From NCBI RefSeq assembly GCF_003173775.1, contig NZ_CP029552.1:4653001-4717000 (forward strand): a stretch of DNA of 64,000 nucleotides, written 5' to 3'. A model generated the notes under the pieces. It was given only the letters and a program-made list of their open reading frames with translations, was not told the DNA's origin and did no database searches. Positions within the stretch are counted from its first letter, which is position 1; the number at the start of each line of letters is the position of its first letter. The stretch comes from Methylobacterium sp. 17Sr1-1 (GTDB lineage: Bacteria > Pseudomonadota > Alphaproteobacteria > Rhizobiales > Beijerinckiaceae). Shown here in pieces: positions 50,803 through 58,878 of this stretch. Both the position numbers and the translations under genes were made by a program.

Positions 50803-52013
50803 CCCTTCACCAGCGGGCAGCCGCCCTCGGAGAGCGGGCGCCAGGCTTCGTCCGCCGGCACGGTGCGCACCGGCTTGAAGTAGTCCCAGCCGCCCTTGCT
50901 CTCGGCCGGGGTCTTGGTCTCGAGCAGGTACATCGGGTGCAGCTTGCGGCCATCCTCGCGGATGCGGCCCTTGCCGAAGATCGGGTCGTCGGTCGGCATC
51001 GCCTTCATGGCCGCCACGACAGTTCGGCCGTCACCGGCCTCCTTCACGGTGGCGAGCGCCTTCAGGTAGTGCTCTACTGCCGAGTAGATGCCGGCCTGCA
51101 TGTCGTTGGGCATGGCGTGGCGCGGGTGGCGCGCACTGTATCGCGCCGCGAAGGCGCGGGTGCCGTCGTTGAGGTCCCAGTAATACGGCGTGACGATGTA
51201 GACGCCCTGCGTCGCCTTGAGGCCGAGGGCCGGCATGTTGGTGATGTTGAGGATCAGCCCGGCGAGGCGCTGGCCCGGGGCGATGCCGAACTCCGCGGCC
51301 TGCTTGAGAGCGTTCGAGGTGTCGTCGCCGGCGTTCGCCAGCCCGATCACGTCGGCACCCGAGGCCTGCGCCTGGAGCAGGAAGGACGAGAAGTCGGCGG
51401 TGCCGAGGGGATGGCGCGACGACCCCTTCACGCTGCCGCCGGTGGCCTTGACCTCCTCGGCGGCCGAGCCTTCGAGGTCCTTGCCGAAGGTGTAGTCGGC
51501 GGTGAGGAAGTACCAGGATTTTCCGCCCTGCTGCACCAGGGCCTTCGCCAGCGCGTGGCCGAGCGACCAGGTGTCGTAGGTCCAGTGCACCGTGTTGGGC
51601 GAGCATTGCTTGCCGGTGAGCTCGGCGGTGCCGGCGCCCGAGCCGATGAACACCTTGTTCTTCTCCCGCGCCAGATTCGCGACCGCGAGCGCGACGGCGG
51701 AGTTCGGCACGTCGAGGATCAGGTCGACGCCGTCCTGGTCGAACCAGCGCCGGGCGATCGAGGCGCCGATATCGGTCTTGTTCTGGTGGTCGGCCGAGAC
51801 CAGCTCGACCGGCCGGCCGGCCTGCTTCGCAAAGTCCTCGATGGCGAGCTGCGCGGCGATGACCGAGCCCTGGCCCTGGTAGTCGGCATAGGGGCCCGAC
51901 ATGTCGTTGAGGACGCCGATCTTCACCGGCCGCTCGGCGGCAGTGGCGGGGGTGAGGAGGGCGAGGAGGGCAGCGAGGGCCGGGGCGAGCCGGCGGACGG
52001 TGTGGCGGGGCAT
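50799..52013 (-). CDS. ABC transporter substrate-binding protein (Leu/Ile/Val-binding family), copy 1
   Basis: A 404-residue periplasmic binding protein with a signal peptide (LAPALAALLALLTPATAA). The family start is KIGVLNDMSGPYADYQG, followed by SADHQNKTDIGASIARRW and the hinge area FSSFLLQAQASGADVIGLAN. Members of this subfamily bind aromatic acids as well as branched-chain amino acids. It is the first gene of the leftward operon and has GGAGGAA before the ATG. The membrane permease and ATPase genes expected for an ABC importer are absent from the window, so it must share a transporter encoded elsewhere or act otherwise. A paralogue lies at 55415-56632. Confidence 0.9.
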   Translation of the reverse strand: MPRHTVRRLAPALAALLALLTPATAAERPVKIGVLNDMSGPYADYQGQGSVIAAQLAIEDFAKQAGRPVELVSADHQNKTDIGASIARRWFDQDGVDLILDVPNSAVALAVANLAREKNKVFIGSGAGTAELTGKQCSPNTVHWTYDTWSLGHALAKALVQQGGKSWYFLTADYTFGKDLEGSAAEEVKATGGSVKGSSRHPLGTADFSSFLLQAQASGADVIGLANAGDDTSNALKQAAEFGIAPGQRLAGLILNITNMPALGLKATQGVYIVTPYYWDLNDGTRAFAARYSARHPRHAMPNDMQAGIYSAVEHYLKALATVKEAGDGRTVVAAMKAMPTDDPIFGKGRIREDGRKLHPMYLLETKTPAESKGGWDYFKPVRTVPADEAWRPLSEGGCPLVKG

Positions 52014-52493
52014 GGGTTCCTCCGGGGGTGATTGTGGCCGGTCTTGGTGCCGGTTTTTAGGGTTGTGTTGTCCTTGAAAGATTTTTGCTTGATGTGACGA
52101 AGAAAAAGAAGGCGCGGGATCCCCTCTCCCGTGTGGGAGAGGGGTAGGGGTGAGGGTGGAGACGGTTCAGAATAGAACTCGACCGTCGAGATGCTAGCAC
52201 CACGCTCAGTGCATTAAACTGAAGTGCGCCACCCTCACCCCTAACCCCTCTCCCACACGGGAGAGGGGAACAGTGCTGTACTTGTTACCCGCTCCGTTTC
52301 CCCTTCTCAGGGTCATCCCGGAGCCGCGTCAGCGGAGCCTGGGATCCAGAACCGCGGATGGTGCCGAATGAGGCGGGCGCGTCCCGCTCCGTCCTGAGCA
52401 TCCCGAGGTTCTGGGCGTGCCTTCGGCACTCCGGGCTCCGCTGACGCGGCCCCGGAATGACGCCGAGGGTGTCAGGACGCGGCGCTGGTGAGG
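52014..52493. repeat. Repeat-filled gap: palindromic repeat families 1 (copy 3) and 6
   Basis: This 480-base gap has two elements. One, at about 52112-52270, is family 1 (CCCCTCTCCCGTGTGGGAGAGGGG at both ends in inverted order, here stated in two halves). The other, at about 52301-52460, is a different palindrome with outer arms GGGTCATCCCGGAGCCGCGTC and GACGCGGCCCCGGAATGAC and inner arms around GGATCCAGAAC/GTTCTGGG. The first 80 bases next to the binding-protein gene are AT-rich and should hold its promoter. Confidence 0.75.
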
Positions 52494-53285
52494 CTACTCC
52501 CTCACCTTCTTCGCCCGCCCCTCCAGAAACTCCGCCAGCCGGCGCTTCGCCTCGGCGTCGCTCTGGGCCACCGCGGTCATCAGCGCTTCGGTGAGGTAGC
52601 CCGTCGCCGGGTCGGCCTCGGCGATGCGCGGCAGGGCGTGGATCAGGGCGTAGTTGGTGAGCGGCGCGTTCTCGGCCGCCCGGGCGGCGAGCTGGATCGC
52701 CCGCTCCAGCCCTTCCCCCGCCGGCACGACGTAATGCGACAGGCCCAGCCGCTCGCCGCTCTCGGCATCGTGGACGCGGCCGGTCAGCATCATGTCGCGC
52801 ATCCGCGAGACGCCGATCAGCCGCGGCAGCCGCACCGAGGCGCCGCCGCCGACGAAGATGCCGCGCTGGCCCTCCGGCAGGGCGAAGAAGGCCGAGGACT
52901 CGGCCACCCGCAGGTGCGCCGAGAGCGCCAGTTCCAGCCCGCCGCCGATCACCGCCCCTTTCAGCGCGGCCACCACCGGCACCCGGCCGAACTCGATCTC
53001 GTGGAAGGCCCGGTGCCACATCCGTGAATGCAGCATGCCCGCCGGCGCATCGCGCTCGGTCAGTTCCGCGAGGTCGAGGCCGGCGCAGAAATGCGGGCCC
53101 TCCGCCGCGATCACCAGCGCCCGCACGTCGTCGGGCAGGCCCCGGGCGATGCGCTCCAGCCCCAGCACCATGCCGTCGTCGAGGGCGTTGCGCTTGTGCG
53201 GGCGGTTCAGGGTGACGATCGCCACCGCGTCCCGCCTGGTGACCACCAGGGACTCGGTGCCGAGGCCCGACAAGTCCTCCGCCAT
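52494..53285 (-). CDS. Enoyl-CoA hydratase/isomerase family (crotonase)
   Basis: A 263-residue crotonase-fold protein. The oxyanion hole regions are FCAGLDLAEL near residue 68 and GAVIGGGLELALSAHLRVA near 110. Both catalytic glutamates of hydratases are present in context: GGGLEL (first) and LPEGQRGIFVGGG (second). It can therefore be expected to hydrate an enoyl-CoA. In a ferulate route it would add water to feruloyl-CoA, either stopping at the 3-hydroxy intermediate or cleaving to vanillin as feruloyl-CoA hydratase-lyases do. The presence of a dehydrogenase and a beta-keto cleavage enzyme next door favours the former. It is transcribed divergently from the dehydrogenase gene. Confidence 0.88.
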   Translation of the reverse strand: MAEDLSGLGTESLVVTRRDAVAIVTLNRPHKRNALDDGMVLGLERIARGLPDDVRALVIAAEGPHFCAGLDLAELTERDAPAGMLHSRMWHRAFHEIEFGRVPVVAALKGAVIGGGLELALSAHLRVAESSAFFALPEGQRGIFVGGGASVRLPRLIGVSRMRDMMLTGRVHDAESGERLGLSHYVVPAGEGLERAIQLAARAAENAPLTNYALIHALPRIAEADPATGYLTEALMTAVAQSDAEAKRRLAEFLEGRAKKVRE

Positions 53286-53350
53286 CGTGGCGCTCCTCCG
53301 ATTCTCGCTCCGGCCTGTTTGCGCCGGATTGCCAAACCTGATTTGTAATG

Positions 53351-53366
53351 TGATATAACTATCTCA
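53351..53366. promoter_or_regulatory. Candidate operator in the divergent crotonase/dehydrogenase promoter
   Basis: TGATATAACTATCTCA is an imperfect palindrome, with 12 of 16 positions matching its own complement and a perfect GATA-TAAC-TATC centre. It sits in the only AT-rich part of the 136-base gap between the two divergent genes. It is a plausible binding site for the MarR regulator of the cluster, but no second copy was found to support this. Confidence 0.35.
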
Positions 53367-53421
53367 ACGGGTCAATTGGGCGGCAAGCCCTGACAACCGA
53401 CTGATCAGGGAGGACGCCGCG

Positions 53422-54393
53422 ATGGATGACGCGAGCGAATCGGCCTCGGGCTACCGCACGGCCATCGGCCGGGTGGCGGTGATCGGCACCGGCGTCATCG
53501 GGGCGTCGTGGGTGTCGCAGTTCTTAGGCGCCGGCCTCGACGTGACCGCCACCGACCCAGGCCCCGGTGCGGAAGACCGCTTGCGCGAGACGGTCGCCCG
53601 GCACTGGCCGGTCCTGGAGCGGATCGGGCTTACGCCCGGCGCCTCGCCCGAGCGCCTGACCTTCGTGGCCGAGCCGGAAGCGGCGGTGGCCGACGCCGAT
53701 TTCGTCCAGGAGAACGGGCCCGAGCGCCTGGAGATCAAGCGCGAGACCTACCGCCGCCTCGACGCCGCGGCCGCCCCCGACGTGGTGCTGGCGACCAGCT
53801 CCTCCGGCCTCACCCCGAGCGCGATCCAGGTGGCCTGCCGCCATCCCGGCCGGGTGGTGCTCGGCCATCCCTTCAACCCGCCCCACCTGGTGCCGCTGGT
53901 CGAGGTGCTGGGCGGAGAAAACACCGACGAGGGCGCCGTCGCGGCCGCGATGGGCTTCTACGAGCGCATCGGCAAGCGGCCGATCCGCCTGCGGCGCGAA
54001 CTCGTCGGCCACGTCGCCAACCGGCTCCAGGCGGCGCTCTGGCGCGAGGCGTTCCACCTCGTCGGCTCAGGCGCCGCCACGGTCGCCGACATCGACGCGG
54101 CCATCGCCCACGGGCCGGGCCTGCGCTGGGCCCTGATGGGACCGTGCCTGCTCAACCACCTCTCCGGCGGCCCCGGGGGGCTGGCCCACACCCTCGACCA
54201 TCTCGGGCCCTTGATGGAGGCGATGTGGGCCGATCTCGGCGACCCGCGCCTGACGCCCGAGCTGAAGGCGACCCTCGTCCGCGGCCTCGACGAGGCACTG
54301 GCCGGACGCGACCGCGACGCGATGGTGGCCGAGCGCGACCGGCTGCTCGTCGACCTCGTGCGGCAGAAGCGCGACGCGCCGGAGCTGCCGTAA
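53422..54393 (+). CDS. 3-hydroxyacyl-CoA dehydrogenase family protein (carnitine dehydrogenase-like)
   Basis: A 323-residue NAD-dependent dehydrogenase. The nucleotide loop is VAVIGTGVIGASWVSQFLGAG near residue 18 (stated in part). The catalytic histidine is in GRVVLGHPFNPPHLVPLVEV near 150, with the paired glutamate in that strand, and SSSGLTPSAIQ lies near 125. The single C-terminal helical domain makes it the short form, shared by L-carnitine dehydrogenases and by dehydrogenases of 3-hydroxy-aryl-propionyl-CoA. ATG 53422 is preceded by CAGGGAGGA. It is followed by the DUF849 cleavage enzyme, a pairing known from carnitine degradation and reported for the beta-oxidative hydroxycinnamate pathway of Agrobacterium. 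Confidence 0.88.
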   Translation: MDDASESASGYRTAIGRVAVIGTGVIGASWVSQFLGAGLDVTATDPGPGAEDRLRETVARHWPVLERIGLTPGASPERLTFVAEPEAAVADADFVQENGPERLEIKRETYRRLDAAAAPDVVLATSSSGLTPSAIQVACRHPGRVVLGHPFNPPHLVPLVEVLGGENTDEGAVAAAMGFYERIGKRPIRLRRELVGHVANRLQAALWREAFHLVGSGAATVADIDAAIAHGPGLRWALMGPCLLNHLSGGPGGLAHTLDHLGPLMEAMWADLGDPRLTPELKATLVRGLDEALAGRDRDAMVAERDRLLVDLVRQKRDAPELP

Positions 54394-54405
54394 CCAGAAG
54401 TTCAA

Positions 54406-54511
54406 CTAGAGCACTTCACGATCGCGTTGCAATCGCGAAGCTCTCTAGGTCTTTGTTTTTGCCGCATTTTCTTCGACGAACCGGTATCCACTTCGTCGGA
54501 AAATGCTCTAG
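54406..54511 (+). repeat. Structured repeat family 3, copy 3 (upstream of the DUF849 gene)
   Basis: CTAGAGC (54406-54412) pairs with GCTCTAG (54505-54511) around the element. Within it, GCATTTTC (54464-54471) pairs with GAAAATGC (54499-54506), and CGACGAA (54474-54480) with TTCGTCG (54492-54498), around the 11-base loop CCGGTATCCAC. An extra hairpin around ACGATCGCGTTGCAATCGCG precedes it. The next bases (GGGAGG) are the ribosome-binding site of the DUF849 gene. Confidence 0.8.
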
Positions 54512-54521
54512 GGAGGACAAC

Positions 54522-55403
54522 ATGGCCAAGGTGATCGTGACGGTGGCGCCGACGGGCGGCATGGCCTCGAAGGCGCAGAACCACAACCTGCCGACCCAGC
54601 CGCAGGAAATCGCCGACTCGGTGCACAAGTCGTGGAAGGAGGGCGCGGCGATCGCGGCGCTCCACGCCCGCCGGCCCGACGACGAGGCGACCTGCAACGA
54701 CGAGATTTATCGCGATATCAACCGTCGCATCCGCGAGCGCTGCGACATCATCCTCAACAACTCGACCGGCGGCGGCTCGAGCGGCGACATGCTGGTGCCG
54801 CGCCCCGACGGGCTGTTCGAATCGAGCTTCGAGGAGCGGCTGAAAGGCTGCGAGGCCGGGGCCGAGATGGCGACCTTCGACGGCATGACCTTCGCGGACG
54901 TGCATGGCGGCCGCGAGATCCTGGTCGTGACCACGCCGAGCCGCTGCGAGCTGCTCGCCAAGCGCATGCAGGAGCGCGGCATCAAGCCGGAATGGGAGGT
55001 GTTCGGGCCCCAGCACATCCTGCAGGACGTGACCCGGCTGATCGAGAAGGGCTACGACAAGCCGCCCTACTACATCAACATGGTGCTCGGCGCCGACAAG
55101 GGCTTCCAGGGGGCGATGCCCTACTCGCACGACATCCTGGCGGCGATGATCCGGATGCTGCCGCCGCAATCGATCTTCTGCGTCTCCGGCATCGGCCCGG
55201 CGCAGCTGCCGGCCACCACCCAGGCCATCCTGCTCGGCGGCCACGTCCGGGTCGGGCTCGAGGACAACAACTACTATTCCCGCGGCCAGCTCGCCACCAA
55301 CGAGCAGCTCGTCGCCCGCACGGTGCGGATCATCAAGGAACTCAACCACGAGGTCGCGAGCCCGGCCGAGGCCCGGGAGATCCTCGGCCTCAAGGCCGTC
55401 TGA
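54522..55403 (+). CDS. Beta-keto acid cleavage enzyme family protein (BKACE, DUF849)
   Basis: A 293-residue (beta/alpha)8 protein of the Kce/DUF849 family. These enzymes use zinc to split a beta-keto acid with acetyl-CoA, giving acetoacetate and a new acyl-CoA. Family features include the N-terminal VIVTVAPTGGMAS, LNNSTGGGSSGDMLVP near residue 76 and the late glutamate in RVGLEDNNYYSRG near 248. In the canonical enzyme zinc is held by H-x-H plus that glutamate; here the first histidine is replaced (IAALHARRPDD, residues about 45-55), so one ligand is missing. The gene follows the dehydrogenase and precedes a binding protein, with GGGAGG before the start. Confidence 0.85.
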   Translation: MAKVIVTVAPTGGMASKAQNHNLPTQPQEIADSVHKSWKEGAAIAALHARRPDDEATCNDEIYRDINRRIRERCDIILNNSTGGGSSGDMLVPRPDGLFESSFEERLKGCEAGAEMATFDGMTFADVHGGREILVVTTPSRCELLAKRMQERGIKPEWEVFGPQHILQDVTRLIEKGYDKPPYYINMVLGADKGFQGAMPYSHDILAAMIRMLPPQSIFCVSGIGPAQLPATTQAILLGGHVRVGLEDNNYYSRGQLATNEQLVARTVRIIKELNHEVASPAEAREILGLKAV

Positions 55404-55414
55404 CGGAGGACAGG

Positions 55415-56632
55415 ATGCGCGCCCTCCGCTCCGCCCTCCTCGCGGGCCTGATCGCCTTCGCGCCGGCTGTCGCCGGTGCGGAGGGCGCCGTCTCCGGCGA
55501 TCGCGTCAAGATCGGCGTGCTCGCCGACATGTCGACGGCGATGTCCGACAATTACGGCACCGGCAGCGTCACCGCCGCCCGTCTCGCGGTCGAGGATTTC
55601 GGCGCGACCGTGCTCGGCAAGCCGATCGAGATCGTCGCCGCCGATCACCAGAGCAAGCCGGACGTGGCGAGCACGCTTGCCCGGCGCTGGTACGACGTCG
55701 AGGGGGTCGACATGATCACCGACCTCGGCAACTCGGCGGTCGCCCTCGGCGTCCAGACCTTGGCGAAGGAGAAGGGCCGGCTGGCGCTGATCACCGGATC
55801 CGGCTCGACGGTGATCACCGGGGCGCAGTGCTCGCCGAACGGTGCGCTCTGGGTCATCGACACCTACGCCCTCTCCCGCGCCATCGCGAAACCCTTGGTC
55901 GAATCGGGCGAGAAGACCTGGTTCTATGTCGTCGCCGACATCACGCTCGGCAAATCCTTCGTCGCCGACGTGACGCCGGTGGTGACGAAGGGTGGCGGCA
56001 CGGTGGCGGGCCAGGTCTTCCACCCCCTGCTCTCGCCCGATCTGTCATCGCAGATCCTGCAAGCGCAGGCCTCCGGCGCCGGGGTGATCGCGCTGTTCAA
56101 CGTCGGCGGCGACGCGATCAACGGGGTCAAGCAGGCCTCCGAGTTCGGGGTGCTGGGCGGCAAGCAGAAGCTCGCCGGCTTCTACATGACGGCGGTCGAC
56201 GTCCACGCGCTAGGCTTGAAGGTCGCGGGCGGGCTCTACCTCGCGGAGGCGTTCTACTGGGACCAGGACGACGCCGCCCGTGCCTTCGCCAAGCGCTTCT
56301 ACGAGCGCCAGCGGGCGATGCCGAACAGCTACCAGGCCGGCGTCTATTCCGCGGTGACGCACTACCTGAAGGCCGTCCGGGCCGCCGGCACCGATGCGGC
56401 CGAGCCCGTGATGGCGAAGATGCGCGAGATCCCGATCGACGACGTGATGACGAAGGGCGGGCGCCTGCGGCCGGACGGGCGGGTGATCCGCGACGTCTCG
56501 CTGTTCCGGGTCAAGCGCCCGGAGGAGTCGAAGGGCGAGTGGGACGTGATGGAGCGGGTCGCGACGCTCTCGGGCGACGACGCCTTCCGGCCGATCGGAG
56601 AGAGCGACTGCCCGCTGGTGAGGGGCAGGTGA
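55415..56632 (+). CDS. ABC transporter substrate-binding protein (Leu/Ile/Val-binding family), copy 2
   Basis: A 405-residue periplasmic protein with a signal peptide (ALLAGLIAFAPAVAGA), clearly paralogous to the binding protein at 50799-52013. The two share KIGVL-x-D-M-S, A-D-H-Q-x-K, A-R-R-W and the LLQAQASGA-type segment (ILQAQASGAGVIALFNVGG here). ATG 55415 has GGAGGA upstream and lies 11 bases after the DUF849 gene, in the same operon. No permease or ATPase is present. Two such proteins in one catabolic cluster could bind different hydroxycinnamic or related acids for a shared importer. The family is sure; the ligand is unknown. Confidence 0.9.
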   Translation: MRALRSALLAGLIAFAPAVAGAEGAVSGDRVKIGVLADMSTAMSDNYGTGSVTAARLAVEDFGATVLGKPIEIVAADHQSKPDVASTLARRWYDVEGVDMITDLGNSAVALGVQTLAKEKGRLALITGSGSTVITGAQCSPNGALWVIDTYALSRAIAKPLVESGEKTWFYVVADITLGKSFVADVTPVVTKGGGTVAGQVFHPLLSPDLSSQILQAQASGAGVIALFNVGGDAINGVKQASEFGVLGGKQKLAGFYMTAVDVHALGLKVAGGLYLAEAFYWDQDDAARAFAKRFYERQRAMPNSYQAGVYSAVTHYLKAVRAAGTDAAEPVMAKMREIPIDDVMTKGGRLRPDGRVIRDVSLFRVKRPEESKGEWDVMERVATLSGDDAFRPIGESDCPLVRGR

Positions 56633-56659
56633 GAGTGGACACGTGAGAGTGGAGAAGCC

Positions 56660-57124
56660 GTGATGCTCCCCGTCCCCACCCTGGATCACGTCTTCGACGC
56701 CCGCATCGCGGTCGCGACCCCCTACGAGGTCGGCGCGACGAGCGCGGGGGCCCGGCGCGTCATCGCCATCACCGGCGGCACCGTGTCGGGGCCGGCCCTG
56801 TCCGGCCGGGTCCTGCCCGGCGGGGCCGATTACCAGACCATCGCGGCGGACGGGCTCACCCAGCTCCACGCCCGCTACGTGATCGAGGCCGGGGACGGCG
56901 CCCGGATCTACGTCGAGAATACGGGCCTGCGCTTCGGGCCGCCCGAGGCGCTGGAGCGCCTGCGCCGCGGGGAGCCGGTCGATCCGGGCCTGATCTACTT
57001 CCGGACCGCGCCCCGGTTCGAGACCGCCTGCCCGCATCTCGCCTGGATGCAGACCAGCCTGTTTCTCGCCACTGGGGCCCGGGCGCCGGACCACGTGGCG
57101 CTCTCGGTGTTCCGGGTCGGGTGA
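56660..57124 (+). CDS. DUF3237 family protein
   Basis: A 154-residue protein with the DUF3237 layout: a beta-barrel-like chain including VPTLDHVFDARIAVATPYEVG, RRVIAITGGTVSGP and LSGRVLPGGADYQTI near residue 50. Then come TQLHARYVIEAGDGARIYVEN (about 75), IYFRTAPRFETACPHLAWMQ and SLFLATGAR. It lacks a signal peptide and membrane helices. DUF3237 proteins are often found in aromatic-degradation clusters, but their activity is not established as far as I know. It lies 27 bases after binding protein copy 2 and is probably the last gene of the rightward operon; the start could also be the second Met. Confidence 0.82.
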   Translation: MMLPVPTLDHVFDARIAVATPYEVGATSAGARRVIAITGGTVSGPALSGRVLPGGADYQTIAADGLTQLHARYVIEAGDGARIYVENTGLRFGPPEALERLRRGEPVDPGLIYFRTAPRFETACPHLAWMQTSLFLATGARAPDHVALSVFRVG

Positions 57125-57130
57125 GCGCTG

Positions 57131-57281
57131 ATACGAAATCCGACTGATTGCTTCAGGCGATCCCTGCGGGATCGCTTTCGCAATGCGGATTCCGGCTCCG
57201 CTCAAGCGTGTGAGGCCTGCGGCTTCACCGCGCGGGCTCGTGATACAAAATCCGGAAGTGATCTTCCGGATTTGGTATCAC
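57131..57281. repeat. Palindromic repeat family 4, copy 3, with hairpin
   Basis: GATACGAAATCCGACTGATTGC, stated in two halves, is followed by TTCAGGCGATC and GGGATCGCTTTCGCAATGCGG. The element ends with GTGATAC plus AAATCCGGAAG (57240-57258), which pair with CTTCCGGATTT and GTATCAC (57263-57281) around a TGAT loop. The hairpin overlaps the stop codon of the PAS-HTH gene and could terminate both convergent operons. Confidence 0.75.
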
Positions 57282-58336
57282 TCCGCCAGCGCCACCGCCA
57301 CCGCGCCCTCGACCAGGGTGAAGACGATGCCGGCCCGGCGCAGGGCCGCCAGCACGTGCGGGCGGGAGCGCGAGGACGGCCCGTCGGATTCCTCCTCCAG
57401 GCGCCGCACGGTGGAGAGCGACAGGCCGCTCTCCCGCGCGAGGTCGTTGAGCGTCCAGTCGAGGAGGCCGCGGGCCGCCCGCAGGTGGCAGCCCTCGATC
57501 GCCCGCTCGACGGGGATCGCCGGCTCGGCCTGGCGCGGCGGGAGGTCCCGGGCGGCCTCGGCCGCGAGAGGCGTGATCACGGCGGTCCAGCAGACCGGAT
57601 CGGGGGTCGTCCCATCGCGCAGGGGGACCAGCGTCATGCGGAAGCGCGCCGCCCCGCCCTCGGCGAGCCGCAGGGTCGGCGCGATGCTGAACGGCTGGCC
57701 CAGGGCGGCGAGGCGGGGCAGCTCGTCGCGCCAGCGCGGCCGCTCCTCCGGCACGATCGGGCTGAGCCAGTCCGCCCGCACCTCCTCGCGGCGCAGGCCG
57801 ACGAGGGCCAGGAAATCCGCCCCGTACTCGGTCAGCGGCAGGCTCGGCTCGGTGTGGATGAAGACCTGCGCCTCCCGCGCCAGGCTGGCCCGGCGCTGCT
57901 GCTCCAGGCGGTGCATCTCGGCCAGGCGCTCGCGGTCGGTCACGTCGAGAAGCACGCCCGTCGCCGCGACCGGGTGGCCCTCCGGGCTGAAGAAGACCTC
58001 GCCGCGGCTCACCACCGTGCGCGCCGTCCCGTCCGGCCGGATCAGCCGGACGGTGTGGCTGCCGAGGATTCCGGCCTGGACGATCTGGGCGGCGTCCTCG
58101 AGCACGTCGCGATCGGCCGGATGGACGAGGCCGAGCAGGCGCTCGTAGCTCGCCGGGTCGCGTTCCGAGAGCCCGAGCAGCCGGTAGAGCCCCGCCGACC
58201 AGACCTGCCGGCCGGTGACGAAGTCCCAGCGCCAGGCGCCGGTCAGACCGAACGCCTCGATCAGGCGCATGAAATCGTTCGACGACAGCTCCGGCGACCG
58301 CGGGTCGGCGCGAGGGTCCAGCGAGTACAGGTTCAT
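57278..58336 (-). CDS. PAS domain protein with C-terminal Cro/C1-type HTH
   Basis: A 352-residue regulator. A first PAS domain (about 20-135) contains EAFGLTGAWRWDFVTGRQVW, VHPADRDVLEDA and a PAC end (VLLDVTDRERLAEMHR). A second PAS-like region (about 150-260) has PLTEYGADFLALVGLRREEV. The C-terminal helix-turn-helix (about 280-345) has IEGCHLRAARGLLDWTLNDL, LARESGLSLSTVRRLEEE and FTLVEG, which fits a Cro/C1 type. ATG 58336 starts the MNLYSLDPR reading; the longer frame adds residues outside the fold. It is probably a ligand- or redox-sensing DNA-binding protein that bypasses phosphotransfer. Its targets are unknown. It converges on the catabolic operon but shares no obvious link. Confidence 0.8.
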   Translation of the reverse strand: MNLYSLDPRADPRSPELSSNDFMRLIEAFGLTGAWRWDFVTGRQVWSAGLYRLLGLSERDPASYERLLGLVHPADRDVLEDAAQIVQAGILGSHTVRLIRPDGTARTVVSRGEVFFSPEGHPVAATGVLLDVTDRERLAEMHRLEQQRRASLAREAQVFIHTEPSLPLTEYGADFLALVGLRREEVRADWLSPIVPEERPRWRDELPRLAALGQPFSIAPTLRLAEGGAARFRMTLVPLRDGTTPDPVCWTAVITPLAAEAARDLPPRQAEPAIPVERAIEGCHLRAARGLLDWTLNDLARESGLSLSTVRRLEEESDGPSSRSRPHVLAALRRAGIVFTLVEGAVAVALAE

Positions 58337-58878
58337 CGGGCGCCGGTCCGTGTCTCGATCCGGCCTGTACCCGGTTGCCGGTCCGGACGGAACTGCCGCC
58401 GCAAACCACGATCCGCCCGCGCGCCGCACGTCCGAATTCTGCTCTCCAAGGTAAATTTTCCTAATCTCAGCTGTTGCGACCGGACGCAAATAGGCTGGCA
58501 TGCCGCAAAGTCATGGGATTGTAGTCCAGACGATCCCGGCCGATCAACCGTGCATGAGTGAGTCACGGGAAGTCGCGTCCCGGGCCTGTGCGGGCTCGAA
58601 ATCCGCCGGCATCGCGGGCGCGCCGGAGCCCGGACCGGCGCGCCCGCTCACGATCCGCGGGGGCGGTCCGGCCCGCCTGCGTCACGACGCAGCACCGAGT
58701 CGCCGGCGTGTCGGGGAGCAAAGACAAAATTTCTCTCTGCGAGCGATCTGACAGCAGATATCTTCTATGTTGCAGCTAAAAATAGAAAACTGCGTCTATT
58801 GCTGCGAGGCCTGCGCCAGACCTATCTACGGTCGTGAAGTTCCGCTCCGCGGAGCCGTGCGTCATCCCGGAATCGACC
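58337..58878. other. Intergenic region without supported genes
   Basis: About 540 bases. The left part carries the promoter of the PAS-HTH gene (58430-58510 is AT-richer). The segment 58720-58800 is AT-rich (AAAATTTCTCTCTGCG, then TATCTTCTATGTTGCAGC and AAAAATAGAAAACTGCG), unusual for this genome, and may carry a promoter for the small gene at 58879. No RNA gene is recognisable. Confidence 0.4.
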
